Source: Candidatus Rhabdochlamydia oedothoracis (lineage in GTDB: Bacteria > Chlamydiota > Chlamydiia > Chlamydiales > Rhabdochlamydiaceae). Taken from it: a DNA stretch of 64,000 nucleotides. Within the stretch, counting starts at the first letter, position 1. Each line of letters opens with the position of its first letter. The notes beneath the pieces were generated by a model that searched no databases, was not told the DNA's origin, and saw only the letters and a list, made by a program, of their open reading frames with translations. The stretch is from NCBI RefSeq assembly GCF_019453995.1, contig NZ_CP075587.1, positions 1,815,230 through 1,879,229 of the forward strand, given 5' to 3'. A program made the position numbers and the translations under genes. This document shows positions 7,885 to 16,327 of the stretch, in pieces.

Positions 7885-9002
7885 AAGGCATCTCCTAAAA
7901 GAGTCATTTTTTTTAATTGCCTTACACAGTCTACAATGATACAAACAGCTACTTGTATTTGCTCTTCTGTTGTTTCATAAGAAAGGCTAAAGCTGATTGC
8001 CGTATAAGCTGAATCAGGTGCAATATGACATTTAATCAGTATTTGAGAAAGCGATTGATACTGCCCGGATCCTATAGAAGCAAATATCCCTTTACGGTTT
8101 AGCAAATACAAAAGCGCTTCTGCATGGATGGCTGGAAAGGCAATAACAGAGCAATTAGGTAGTCGCTCTACATGGGTAAAGAGAATTTTGGCATCGCTGA
8201 TTTGCAGAGAGATCTTTTCTTCAAATTCATCGCGCAGTCTTGCGGTTTCTAAGCAAATAGATTCAAAAAGAGCAATATTTTCTTCAACAGCCGCTACTAA
8301 ACAAGCTAAGGAAGCGGGCATTGGTTGCTGTGAGCAGGAAAATAAAGCATGCTCTTTAACAATCATGACAGAAGTTCCTCGAGGTGCCTGGATCAAAGAT
8401 CCTTCTAAAGTCAAAAAATCAATAGGAAGATCGCGCAAACAAAGATGAACCTTCCCTAATACAGAGCTTGCATCCACATGCAAAAGAATGCCTCTTTCTT
8501 TACACAGCTCCGCTAAATCAGCCACTGGGTGGATGACACCAGTCATAGAATTTGCCCAGGATAAACTTAAAATAGAAACTTTAGGAAGTAAAGCTTTATC
8601 TAATATCTCTTGAGTGATTTGTCCTTGCTCATTGACCTCAATTTGTCTACATATACACCCTATATTTTCTAACTCCCGCCAAATTTCTAAAGACCCCCTA
8701 TCTTCTATATTAGTCGTTAAAATTTGGTTTTTACCGGTCTGATAAACCGTATTTCGGTAATGAGAAAATGCCAAATGAGATAGCGCTTCTAGACGGTTTT
8801 GAAAACAAAAAATGCGGTCTTGGGGGTTTAATCCTAATAAATCAGCAAAACGTTTAGTATTCTTCTTCATAGAAACTACCATCTGCTGTCCCATGAAATG
8901 AGGTGCCAAAGGGTCTCCCCAATCATTTTTAAAAAATACGAGCATTCTTTCAATAGCGGATAGAGAAGGCTTTGTAGCGCTATGATGATCAAGATATATC
9001 AT
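7881..9002 (-). CDS. NifS-like (class V aminotransferase fold) protein lacking catalytic residues
   Basis: 373 residues from the ATG at 9002 (overlapping the gpmA end by 14 bases). The fold is that of cysteine desulfurases: MIYLDHHSAT at the start and HVDASSVLGK with the PLP-binding Asp at D177. Yet the Schiff-base lysine expected 26 residues later is Leu (L203 in EGSLIQ), the ring-stacking His position is Asp (D101), and the active-site Cys of the GSAC loop is Gln (Q314 in GSGQ). As an enzyme it should be inactive; a structural or regulatory role with NifU is possible. The frame is intact and the operon is conserved, so it is not simple decay. Confidence 0.85.
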   Translation of the reverse strand: MIYLDHHSATKPSLSAIERMLVFFKNDWGDPLAPHFMGQQMVVSMKKNTKRFADLLGLNPQDRIFCFQNRLEALSHLAFSHYRNTVYQTGKNQILTTNIEDRGSLEIWRELENIGCICRQIEVNEQGQITQEILDKALLPKVSILSLSWANSMTGVIHPVADLAELCKERGILLHVDASSVLGKVHLCLRDLPIDFLTLEGSLIQAPRGTSVMIVKEHALFSCSQQPMPASLACLVAAVEENIALFESICLETARLRDEFEEKISLQISDAKILFTHVERLPNCSVIAFPAIHAEALLYLLNRKGIFASIGSGQYQSLSQILIKCHIAPDSAYTAISFSLSYETTEEQIQVAVCIIVDCVRQLKKMTLLGDAL

Positions 9003-9681
9003 TTTTTTCCCAAGTATTATGCATAAAAGTATAAAAGAGAGGTTCCCCTGTAGCAAGCTCCAATTCCACTACCTGCTCTTTAGACAAATGATCTAGATAC
9101 ATCACAATCGAACGTAAAGAATTTCCATGAGCTGCAATTAAAACGTTTTTCCCTTGTTCCAAGATAGGTAACATGTGTTTTTTAAAATAAGGTATTGTGC
9201 GCTCAGCTGTCATAGCTAAACTCTCCCCTTCTGGAGGGGGAATATCAAAACTTCTGCGCCATTTTTGTACTTGTTCTTTTCCAAACTGCTCAATCGTTTT
9301 TTGCTTATTTAAGCCCTGTAAGTCTCCGTACATTCTCTCATTTAATTGCCACGCCTTTACAACGGGTATACAATGCTTTTTTACATTTTCATCGTGGATT
9401 TGAGACCATTCTTCCGGTTTATTTTTTTCTGGCTCTATAAAATAAGGAACTTTACCCGATTGATGATACGCCATCGAAATCGTCGCAGTCATTTGTGCCC
9501 TAAACAACGTAGAAGTAAAAATATAATCGATAGGAATATGAGCAATTTTTTTACCAGCTTCAATTGCCTCTTCAATTCCCTTCTGGCTTAAAGGAATATC
9601 CACCCATCCAGTAAATAAATTGTGCTTATTCCATTCCGATTGTCCATGACGCATCATGATTAAAGTAGCTTTTTTTGACAT
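8989..9681 (-). CDS. gpmA: 2,3-bisphosphoglycerate-dependent phosphoglycerate mutase
   Basis: 230 residues. The catalytic RHG motif (MMRHGQSEWN, His 11) and the second phosphate-binding region (HGNSLRSIVMYL) are present, with NLFTGWVDIPL and NERMYGDLQGLNK typical of dPGM. Interconverts 3- and 2-phosphoglycerate in glycolysis in the cytosol. An AAGGAAG ribosome site precedes the ATG. First gene of the operon with nifS and nifU, which overlap in series. Confidence 0.95.
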   Translation of the reverse strand: MSKKATLIMMRHGQSEWNKHNLFTGWVDIPLSQKGIEEAIEAGKKIAHIPIDYIFTSTLFRAQMTATISMAYHQSGKVPYFIEPEKNKPEEWSQIHDENVKKHCIPVVKAWQLNERMYGDLQGLNKQKTIEQFGKEQVQKWRRSFDIPPPEGESLAMTAERTIPYFKKHMLPILEQGKNVLIAAHGNSLRSIVMYLDHLSKEQVVELELATGEPLFYTFMHNTWEKNDIS

Positions 9682-9761
9682 ATATCTTCCTTTTAAAGTA
9701 TCTCTATTAGAATCATATTAGCAAAAACTAGAAAAAATCAAAAAACGAAACAAAAATTTAA

Positions 9762-9863
9762 ATGGGAAGAAAAAGAACACCGACTCATTCTGGAGAGATC
9801 CTTGATAAACTTTACATTCAACCTCTTAGATGTTTAGTCCCAAAGTGGGATGGAGTGGATTAA
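9762..9863 (+). pseudogene. Stub of a HigA/VapI-type antitoxin
   Basis: A 33-codon frame whose first 21 codons read RTPTHSGEILDKLYIQPL, the N-terminal PTHPGEIL...PLG pattern of HigA-family XRE antitoxins. At the following Leu codon the sequence turns into a repeat that is also found at 31862 (ctcttagatgttt), so mobile DNA has cut the gene off before its helix-turn-helix. No toxin gene remains beside it. Assignment rests on about 15 conserved-looking residues. Confidence 0.5.
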
Positions 9864-9934
9864 TTCTAAAACTTTTTGGTTTTTTTTGCCAACTTTTGAT
9901 AATATACATGCCATAATTGCACACAAAGAAGGGG
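9826..9934 (+). repeat. Repeat of about 105 bp shared with 31864-31950
   Basis: Starting at CTCTTAGATGTTTAG and running through TTTTTGCCAACTTTTGATAATAT, this non-coding stretch matches 31864-31950 with a few substitutions. Just after it, AATTGCACACAAAGAAGGGG resembles the complement of the IS110 right end (CCCCTTGTGTGCAATT). It may be the left end of the IS110 family, but the full-length IS110 at 14613 lacks it, so this is inference. Confidence 0.5.
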
Positions 9935-9970
9935 TTGCTCCTTAAACGGAGTAGGTTAAACTCTCCAATG

Positions 9971-10434
9971 ATAAGGTAGTTGAGGAAGTAGAAAAACTGG
10001 ATAAAGAAATGCTTAAGCTGGTCAGTCAAGATAAAGAAGTACAACGGCTTATGACAATCCCTGGCGTAGGACCTGTAACAGCATTAACCTATAAAACAGA
10101 AATTTTTGATCCCACTCGTTTTAACGATTCTAAATCAGTAGGAGCCTATCTTGGTATGACGCCTAAACAGTATGCCTCCGGAGAGGTGCAAAGACAGGGA
10201 AGAATTTCAAAATGTGGATCCAGTGAACTTAGATCTCTATTAGTTGAAGCCGGAATAGTAATGCTGACACGAAGTAAGAAATGGAGCAAGCTAAAAGCTT
10301 GGGGATTAAAAATCATGAGAAAAAAAGGAATGAAGAAAGCCGCCTTAGCAGTAGGTAGAAAGTTATCCGTAATTATGCATAAGATGCTGATTGAACAAAA
10401 AGAATTTATTTACGGTGAGCCAAAGGCAGCTTAA
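9971..10434 (+). pseudogene. IS110 transposase, C-terminal half
   Basis: Keeps only the Transposase_20 domain (PGVGPVTALTYKTEIF, GRISKCGSSELRSLL with the catalytic Ser region). An in-frame ATG at 10009 would give 141 residues. The N-terminal DEDD RuvC-like domain is absent, so it cannot transpose alone. The protein is identical to the same part of the full copy at 14613, so truncation is recent. Confidence 0.85.
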
Positions 10435-10775
10435 AAACGCATTTTTTTAGAAATAAAAACATTAGGAAAAGTGACTAAAATTTTTTGCAGGAGAAAACCG
10501 AAGAAATAGGTAAAGACGACAAATGAGTTGGCTCTTAGAAGCCGTAATATACATTGTCTTGCCCATTTCATTTCGGATAGCATAATGGAGCGAAGAATCT
10601 AAAATAGTTTTCTTCAAAAAGACTCCGCAGAAAACCCTGAACTTATCTCCCGCATTAAACTTTGCTGTCCTAAGATCTTAAAAAACGCCTTTTATTTTGC
10701 AAGCAAAATATCGGCTCGGAGAGCTTATGAAGAATTAAGAGAATTTATATTCCCCTTGTGTGCAATTAGAGAACT
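9971..10775 (+). mobile_element. IS110-family element, 5'-truncated copy
   Basis: From GATAAGGTAGTTGAGG on, the sequence matches the IS110 at 15180-15926 nearly base for base through the coding 3' half and a further 330-base non-coding tail ending GTGTGCAATTAGAGAAC. The tail here holds a segment of about 54 bases (around 10510-10565) that the other copy lacks. The 5' 570 bases of the transposase are missing. Confidence 0.85.
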
Positions 10776-10905
10776 CGTTTACATTCAAATTAAGAGCTTG
10801 AATATATAAAAATTTTTATACAAAAGATAATATCTTCTTGCAAGATAGAGCAGTTTTTTCAAAAAAACCTAGTTATGCAATTCTTAATTTGAAATCAATC
10901 TAGTA

Positions 10906-11285
10906 TAACATCCAAGACCCAATGTAATAAATTTTCTATTCCCCATTGACCGCGACTGATTCAACTATTCTTTCATTGAATGGTCCTGTAACACAATAGC
11001 TTCCCAATCATCAGCACCACACAAAGAACAAACGATTGTGATAAAAAGTATCGTTATAAAAGGATGAATAAAATTGCAGGATACTCCTCTAGGATCAGTA
11101 ATGGTATCAAGACTTTGAATAAGTTTAAGATCAGGCTGAGGAGTCAATCCTGAATGTTTTTGAATGTGCCTGAGTGGTAATCGTTTTTTATTCATGAAGA
11201 GATCCATATTGTTTTTTTCGCAAAAGAAACAATATGGCTGATTTCTACAAAAACTCAAATTACTCTTTTAATGTCCTGTGCCCTG
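10906..11285 (-). mobile_element. ISAs1-family remnant with internal deletion
   Basis: Read leftward, 11258-10966 encodes the N-terminus of an ISAs1 (H-repeat type) transposase: DTITDPRGVSCNFIHP, then VCSLCGADDWEAI. It then jumps to about 10955-10906, whose complement reads QWGIENLLHWVLDV, the conserved C-terminal ISAs1 motif. The middle, with the catalytic residues, is deleted. The right end TTTAATGTCCTGTGCCCTG is the element terminus. Bases 10776-10905 to its left hold nothing I recognise. Confidence 0.75.
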
Positions 11286-11413
11286 TAGGTGATGGTAGCC
11301 TTTAGCCAAGGTCTCTTTTTGTGTTTGATTGTTAAAAATCACAATAGAGATTCTTTTATCGCCTGCCTATTCTTTTTTTTAATTCTTCTGTGCACTTCAA
11401 ACTTGAAAAGACT
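11286..11413 (-). mobile_element. IS30 right-end fragment
   Basis: 128 bases identical in layout to the IS30 right end: start region of the transposase, then the terminal repeat ending TTGAAAAGACT at 11413. It butts directly onto the ISAs1 terminus. A few substitutions relative to the complete copies mark it as an older insertion. The pseudouridine synthase gene starts 51 bases later. Confidence 0.85.
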
Positions 11414-11464
11414 TAAATTTAAATCATTGAAATTTACTGTTATCCCTTATATAATCCTGCCCTT

Positions 11465-12181
11465 ATGGAAGATAAAAAACGTTTAAGCAAGGTCCTTGCT
11501 GCAGCTGGAGTAGCTTCTCGAAGAGCTTCGGAAGAATTAATTTTTAAAGGTAGAGTGACCGTTAATGACGAGGTCATACTTGTTCCTCAAACCCTTGTTT
11601 GCGCGCAAAAAGATCAAATTTGTGTGGATAATGAGCCAATCCAAGCTGAAGGGAAAAAAGTTTATTACCTTTTAAACAAACCCCATGGCTTTATTTGTTC
11701 CAATGCTCCTTTAGGAACAAAAAAAAGAGTTGTCGATTTATTCGCTCATCTTCCTTATCGTCTATTTACCATTGGACGATTAGATAGAGATACAACCGGG
11801 CTCTTATTAGTGACTAATGATGGACATTTTGCAAATAAGGTGATCCATCCATCTTCTAATATTCAAAAAGAATATTTAATCAAAACACTACAAGAAGTGA
11901 CCGATTTGCATCTAAAGCAAATCTCTAAAGGAATTTTTATAGAAGGGTCCTTTATAAAACCTATACGAGTGGTAAAAGTACGTAAGGGCACATTAAAAAT
12001 TGTAGTTAAAGAAGGAAAGAAGCGAGAGGTTCGCTTGCTTGTACAAGCAGCAAATCTTGAGATTTTAGAATTATGTCGCATTCGCATCGGTGGGTTGCTC
12101 CTAGGCTCCATTGCCGAAGGCGATTTTCGGTCCATGTCAGAAACAGAAAAGCAGATTATTTTTCAATCTTCTGATCTTTGA
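11465..12181 (+). CDS. Pseudouridine synthase, RluB/RsuA family
   Basis: 238 residues. An S4 RNA-binding domain (residues about 6-60, RLSKVLAAAGVASRRASEEL) is followed by the catalytic domain with YLLNKPHGFICS and the signature GRLDRDTTGLLLVTNDG, whose Asp is the nucleophile. Closest in layout to RluB/RsuA enzymes that modify 23S or 16S rRNA; which uridine is modified cannot be read from sequence. It is the gene expected beside gpmA in chlamydiae, now separated by 1.7 kb of mobile debris. Confidence 0.9.
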   Translation: MEDKKRLSKVLAAAGVASRRASEELIFKGRVTVNDEVILVPQTLVCAQKDQICVDNEPIQAEGKKVYYLLNKPHGFICSNAPLGTKKRVVDLFAHLPYRLFTIGRLDRDTTGLLLVTNDGHFANKVIHPSSNIQKEYLIKTLQEVTDLHLKQISKGIFIEGSFIKPIRVVKVRKGTLKIVVKEGKKREVRLLVQAANLEILELCRIRIGGLLLGSIAEGDFRSMSETEKQIIFQSSDL

Positions 12182-12253
12182 AAAAGAGTTGTATTCAATT
12201 GGCTTTAAAGCTAGATTCCGATATGAGATTTGAGTATTTTATAACAGGATTGT

Positions 12254-12928
12254 ATGCTTAACATCGCACGCCTTTTTGGCAAGTCTCCCTTCGCTCCCCT
12301 GCAAACCCACATGAAAAAAGTAGCTCACTGTGTGGAAAAGCTCTCACAGATGTTTGCTAATTTAGGAAAAAAAGATGCAGAAAAGATTGCAAAAGCAGCC
12401 CATGAAATTTCTCGTCTTGAACACGAAGCTGATCTAGCCAAAAATGATATCCGTAACCATCTTCCCAAGAGTATCTTTTTACCTATTGATCGGGCACAAT
12501 TCCTCGATATTTTATCTATCCAAGATGATATATCCGATAAGGCAGAAGACATTGCTACCCTACTTACTTTAAGCCCTCTAGAAGAATGCAATGGATTTCT
12601 TCCACAAGTACAAAACTTTTTTTATAAAAATGAAGAAGTGTTTAAGCATTCTAAGCGTATCATTGAGGAGATCGATGAATTACTGGAATCTTCTTTTGGG
12701 GGAATTGAAGCAGAAAAAGTAAAAACAATGGTAGAAGAAACCGCCTATCTCGAACATGAAGCAAGCAAAATGCAGCATGTACTCACAAAAGAGTTGTTCA
12801 CTAAAGCTCATTCTCTTTCTAATGCAGGTTTCTATTTATGGGTAAGCTTGATTGAAGAAATAGCAAAAATCTCTCATCTTTCCGAGAGCTTAGCAAACCG
12901 CATTAGAATGGTCCTAGAACTAAAATAA
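12254..12928 (+). CDS. DUF47 (PhoU-like) phosphate-transport accessory protein
   Basis: 224 residues, all-helical, rich in Glu/Lys heptads, matching the DUF47/PhoU_div (TIGR00153) family. Features include ARLFGKSPFAPLQTH at the N-terminus and the metal-binding-like EHEAD and LEHEA repeats. DUF47 genes nearly always sit directly before a Pit permease, as here (three bases between genes). It probably regulates or gates Pit. Start ATG at 12254 is the only sensible one. Confidence 0.9.
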   Translation: MLNIARLFGKSPFAPLQTHMKKVAHCVEKLSQMFANLGKKDAEKIAKAAHEISRLEHEADLAKNDIRNHLPKSIFLPIDRAQFLDILSIQDDISDKAEDIATLLTLSPLEECNGFLPQVQNFFYKNEEVFKHSKRIIEEIDELLESSFGGIEAEKVKTMVEETAYLEHEASKMQHVLTKELFTKAHSLSNAGFYLWVSLIEEIAKISHLSESLANRIRMVLELK

Positions 12929-12931
12929 ACG

Positions 12932-14353
12932 ATGGACACTGCAACAATACTTACACTGCTTGTTATAGCCATTGGTTTTTATATGGCTTGGAATATTGGA
13001 GCCAATGATGTTTCTAATGCTATGGGGACATCTGTTGGCTCAGGTGCTCTTACCTTAAGAAAAGCGGTTATTCTAGCAGCTGTTCTAGAGTTTAGTGGAG
13101 CTTTCTTCCTTGGATCTCATGTCTCAGAAACTATGCAAAAAGGATTGATTCACACTCAATTGTTTGCAGAAGATCCCTTGATCTTAGTCTTAGGAATGTG
13201 CGCTGCACTATGCGGAACTGGGGTCTGGTTACAAATAGCTTCTTTTTTTGGATGGCCTGTTTCTACAACGCATGCGATTGTAGGAGCTATTTTAGGCTTT
13301 GCTGGCGTGATTATGGGAATCAACGCTATTCAATGGAGTGCGGTGAATTCCATTGCAGCTAGTTGGGTTAGCTCGCCTGTTTTAGCAGGTATGATCTCTT
13401 ATTTTGTATTTAATATGTTGCAACGCAATATTTTATATGCAATGAACCCTTTAGAAGCAGCAAGAAAATTTATCCCCTTATTAACCTTCATTGTTCTTGG
13501 TGTATTTACTCTAAGTTTACTGTTCAATGGGCTTACTCGTTTGAATTGGCATTTTTCTTTTATCCAAGTACTAGCTTTTGCCTTCGTCATTGGTAGCATT
13601 GCTTCTTTTATCGCCTTTCTATTAGTTCGTAGAGTGTATTCTTCCAATGAATCAAACCCTATTTCTCGTTATTCCCCTCAAACGGTTATCAGTCTAGAAA
13701 AAGCACTTAAGCACCTACAGCGCGTTCATGTGGTATCTTATGATGAAACCCATGCAAAAATAGGACAATTAGTAGAAGAAGTACAATCGCTCTCTCAACA
13801 GCTAAGGCAAGAAACAAACTTTTTAGAACGTACTTCTGAATATACTTCTGTAGAAAAAATGTTTGGTTATTTGCAAATTCTAAGTGCCTCTTTTGTTGCT
13901 TTTGGTCACGGGGCTAATGATGTTGCTAACGCTATAGGCCCTGTTGCAGCTGTTCTAGATATCATTAATAGAGGTATTGTTTCTCAAGCAACAACGGTTC
14001 CTTCTTGGCTACTTGTATTTGGAGGCTTAGGAATTGTAACAGGTCTTGCAACCTGGGGTTGGCGCGTCATTGCTACCATTGGCAAAAAAATCACTGAACT
14101 TACCCCCACCCGTGGCTTCTCTGCTGAATTTGGCACCGCTATTACCATCCTTTTAGCTTCCAAACTAGGCCTCCCCGTCTCTACTACACACTGCTTAGTC
14201 GGTGCTGTTCTAGGGGTAGGATTAGCTCGTGGAATCCGCGCCTTAAACCTTAGAATGCTTCGCTACATTGCACTATCTTGGGTAATTACTCTTCCTGCTA
14301 GTGCAATAACTAGTGTTCTTATTTTCTATTTACTAAAAGCTATTTTCATATAA
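12932..14353 (+). CDS. pit: Low-affinity inorganic phosphate transporter, Pit family
   Basis: 473 residues, about ten membrane segments in two inverted PF01384 repeats. Each repeat carries the family signature: GANDVSNAMGTSVGSGAL near residue 24 and GANDVANAIGPVAAVLD near 328, plus the paired GxPVSTTHAIVGA / GLPVSTTHCLVGA motifs. A soluble linker (about residues 235-305) is charged and coiled-coil-like. Imports phosphate, or a metal-phosphate complex, by cation symport across the inner membrane. Operon partner of the DUF47 protein. Confidence 0.95.
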   Translation: MDTATILTLLVIAIGFYMAWNIGANDVSNAMGTSVGSGALTLRKAVILAAVLEFSGAFFLGSHVSETMQKGLIHTQLFAEDPLILVLGMCAALCGTGVWLQIASFFGWPVSTTHAIVGAILGFAGVIMGINAIQWSAVNSIAASWVSSPVLAGMISYFVFNMLQRNILYAMNPLEAARKFIPLLTFIVLGVFTLSLLFNGLTRLNWHFSFIQVLAFAFVIGSIASFIAFLLVRRVYSSNESNPISRYSPQTVISLEKALKHLQRVHVVSYDETHAKIGQLVEEVQSLSQQLRQETNFLERTSEYTSVEKMFGYLQILSASFVAFGHGANDVANAIGPVAAVLDIINRGIVSQATTVPSWLLVFGGLGIVTGLATWGWRVIATIGKKITELTPTRGFSAEFGTAITILLASKLGLPVSTTHCLVGAVLGVGLARGIRALNLRMLRYIALSWVITLPASAITSVLIFYLLKAIFI

Positions 14354-14397
14354 ATACTTATTTAAAAAAAATAGCCAGACTAACTTACTTCATGTTA

Positions 14398-14505
14398 AGT
14401 CTTTTCAAGTTTGAAGTGCACAAAAGAATTAAAAAAAAGAATAGGCAGGCGATGAAAGAATAGATCTCTTGCATAACCAATAACCTACATTCCTACCCCC
14501 TAGCG
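14398..14505 (+). mobile_element. Mosaic of IS30 end and MITE-A end
   Basis: 14398-14460 is an IS30 right end (inverted: AGTCTTTTCAAGTTTGAAG onward, cut before the transposase start). 14461-14483 is the right tip of MITE-A (TAGATCTCTTGCATAACC). 14484-14505 (cctacattcctacccccta) resembles the complement of 31808-31829. Three mobile fragments joined end to end, none able to move. Confidence 0.7.
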
Positions 14506-14594
14506 TATATAGTGGTTCCGATTCAATCGTATAGAAAAATATAGGATTAACGACAAGTTTCAAGTCGTTGACTTGAACCCCATTAAGATAGCCG
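14506..14594 (+). repeat. MITE-B, truncated copy
   Basis: Matches the first 89 bases of the 111-bp MITE-B at 36378: TATATAGTGGTTCCGATTC, then the AACGACAAG...CAAGTCGTT segment, ending at AGCCGT. The right end is replaced by the sequence upstream of the IS110 transposase, whose ribosome site (GAGGAG) follows within ten bases. This leaves the IS110 gene with a hybrid leader. Confidence 0.8.
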
Positions 14595-15926
14595 TAAAAT
14601 GAGGAGCAACCTATGAAGCATTATATTGGATTAGATGTATCAATGAAAAGAACTTTTATCTGTGTATTAAATGAACAAGGTAAGATTGTCCATGAAGGTT
14701 CAGAAAAAACAGATCCTGATTTACTAGCAGATTATTTTTCCAAAAGAGATTTTCAAGAAATCGTTGTTGGCTTTGAAAGTGGATGTTTATCTCATTACCT
14801 AGTCACAGGATTTAGAAAAAGAGCTATAGATCCCCTATGTATGGATGCAAGGAAGCTGAGTACGATTCTTGCTTTGAAAATAAATAAGACAGACAAAAAT
14901 GATGCACGAGGAATCGCAGAAGCCCTTCGATCAGGTATGTATACACGAGTACACTGTAAGCCCCAAGATTCAGTAGAAAAAAGCATTTTGTTAGTTTCCA
15001 GAAGAGCGCTAATTAAACAGCAAACGCAGTTAAAAAATACTGTAAGGGGCTTGCTTAAAAGTTACGGAATACGATTGGGATCTGTGGGATCCAAAAGATT
15101 TTCGTCTGTGGTTGTAAAGCAGATAGAAAAACAGGAAAAAAGTATTGTTCTGAGCATAACCTCTCTATTAAATACCTTTGATAAGGTAGTTGAGGAAGTA
15201 GAAAAACTGGATAAAGAAATGCTTAAGCTGGTCAGTCAAGATAAAGAAGTACAACGGCTTATGACAATCCCTGGCGTAGGACCTGTAACAGCATTAACCT
15301 ATAAAACAGAAATTTTTGATCCCACTCGTTTTAACGATTCTAAATCAGTAGGAGCCTATCTTGGTATGACGCCTAAACAGTATGCCTCCGGAGAGGTGCA
15401 AAGACAGGGAAGAATTTCAAAATGTGGATCCAGTGAACTTAGATCTCTATTAGTTGAAGCCGGAATAGTAATGCTGACACGAAGTAAGAAATGGAGCAAG
15501 CTAAAAGCTTGGGGATTAAAAATCATGAGAAAAAAAGGAATGAAGAAAGCCGCCTTAGCAGTAGGTAGAAAGTTATCCGTAATTATGCATAAGATGCTGA
15601 TTGAACAAAAAGAATTTATTTACGGTGAGCCAAAGGCAGCTTAAAAACGCATTTTTTTAGAAATAAAAACATTAGGAAAAGTGACTAAAATTTTTTGCAG
15701 GAGAAAACCGAAGAAATAGGTAAATCGGATAGCATAATGGAGCGAAGAATCTAAAATAGTTTTCTTCAAAAAGACTCCGCAGAGAACCCTGGACTTATCT
15801 CCCGCATTAAACTTTGCTGTCCTAAGATCTTAAAAAACGCCTTTTATTTTGCAAGCAAAATATCGGCTCGGAGAGCTTATGAAGAATTAAGAGAATTTAT
15901 ATTCCCCTTGTGTGCAATTAGAGAAT
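14595..15926 (+). mobile_element. IS110-family element, full-length gene copy
   Basis: Contains the complete transposase gene and a non-coding 3' tail of about 280 bases shared with the truncated copy at 9971-10775, ending GTGTGCAATTAGAGAA. The left boundary is uncertain: MITE-B sequence comes within 20 bases of the start codon. IS110 elements have no or only subterminal inverted repeats, so ends cannot be set by inspection. Confidence 0.75.
14613..15644 (+). CDS. IS110-family transposase (DEDD)
   Basis: 343 residues. N-terminal RuvC-like DEDD domain: IGLDVSMKRTF (Asp), GFESGCLSHYL (Glu) and NKTDKNDARGIAEAL (two Asp). C-terminal Transposase_20: IPGVGPVTALTYKTEIF and GRISKCGSSELRSLL, which contains the conserved serine. 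These recombinases excise and insert circular intermediates; some are guided by an RNA folded from the element's non-coding end. The long 3' tail here is where such an RNA could lie, but I cannot show one. GAGGAG lies well placed before the ATG. Confidence 0.92.
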   Translation: MKHYIGLDVSMKRTFICVLNEQGKIVHEGSEKTDPDLLADYFSKRDFQEIVVGFESGCLSHYLVTGFRKRAIDPLCMDARKLSTILALKINKTDKNDARGIAEALRSGMYTRVHCKPQDSVEKSILLVSRRALIKQQTQLKNTVRGLLKSYGIRLGSVGSKRFSSVVVKQIEKQEKSIVLSITSLLNTFDKVVEEVEKLDKEMLKLVSQDKEVQRLMTIPGVGPVTALTYKTEIFDPTRFNDSKSVGAYLGMTPKQYASGEVQRQGRISKCGSSELRSLLVEAGIVMLTRSKKWSKLKAWGLKIMRKKGMKKAALAVGRKLSVIMHKMLIEQKEFIYGEPKAA

Positions 15927-16188
15927 TACTATATATTTTGTTTTTCCTGTTTAGATCAGACTTTATATGCTGGGTCCAGTCGCGCAATGTGCTACAAGGA
16001 ACTTTAAACCGTTTTACAGCTTCTTTTTTTTTCAAACCATTATTAACTGCATCTACAACTTTTTGCTTAAATTCTTGATCATATATTTTGTTTTTCCTGT
16101 TTAGATCAGTATTTAATTCATCTAAATCTAGATCAGTCTTTTGTGTTGTTTCTGGGCTTGGGTAGACTTTTTTTCTGATCCTAAAAGA
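15927..16188 (-). pseudogene. Helix-turn-helix transposase-like fragment
   Basis: The complementary strand is open from 16188 leftward through 15927 and reads YDQEFKQKVVDAVNNGLKK, then KRFKVPCSTLRDWTQ, a clear helix-turn-helix of the kind found at the N-terminus of IS3/IS630-type transposases. A segment encoding DLNRKNKIY occurs twice, at 15937-15965 and 16080-16108. No start codon or catalytic domain is present. I cannot name the family. Confidence 0.5.
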
Positions 16189-16316
16189 AGTCGATACCCA
16201 AAGGCTTCCTCATGCGATTCATATTACCACCGCTAATATCAGTGATAGAAATGGGTGTATAGAAGCATTTTCACTACATAAAAACAATTTGTTCGGTGTA
16301 AAAAGTGTTTTATCAG
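16189..16316 (+). mobile_element. IS5-family internal fragment
   Basis: About 128 bases of the second transposase frame (from GTCGATACCCAA to TGTAAAAAGTGTTTTATCAGG) with point differences from the other copies. Neither end of the element is present. It ends a few bases before the stop codon of the OppA-like gene. Confidence 0.8.
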
Positions 16317-16327
16317 GCTTTTACACA

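Noticed and set aside
8128-8448. 106-codon frame antisense to nifS
   Set aside because: No ribosome site or domain; a shadow of the nifS-like gene.
11289-11486. 65-codon frame across the IS30 fragment and the pseudouridine synthase start
   Set aside because: It is IS30 antisense sequence running on by chance.
13399-13647. 82-codon antisense frame in pit
   Set aside because: Shadow of membrane-helix coding sequence.
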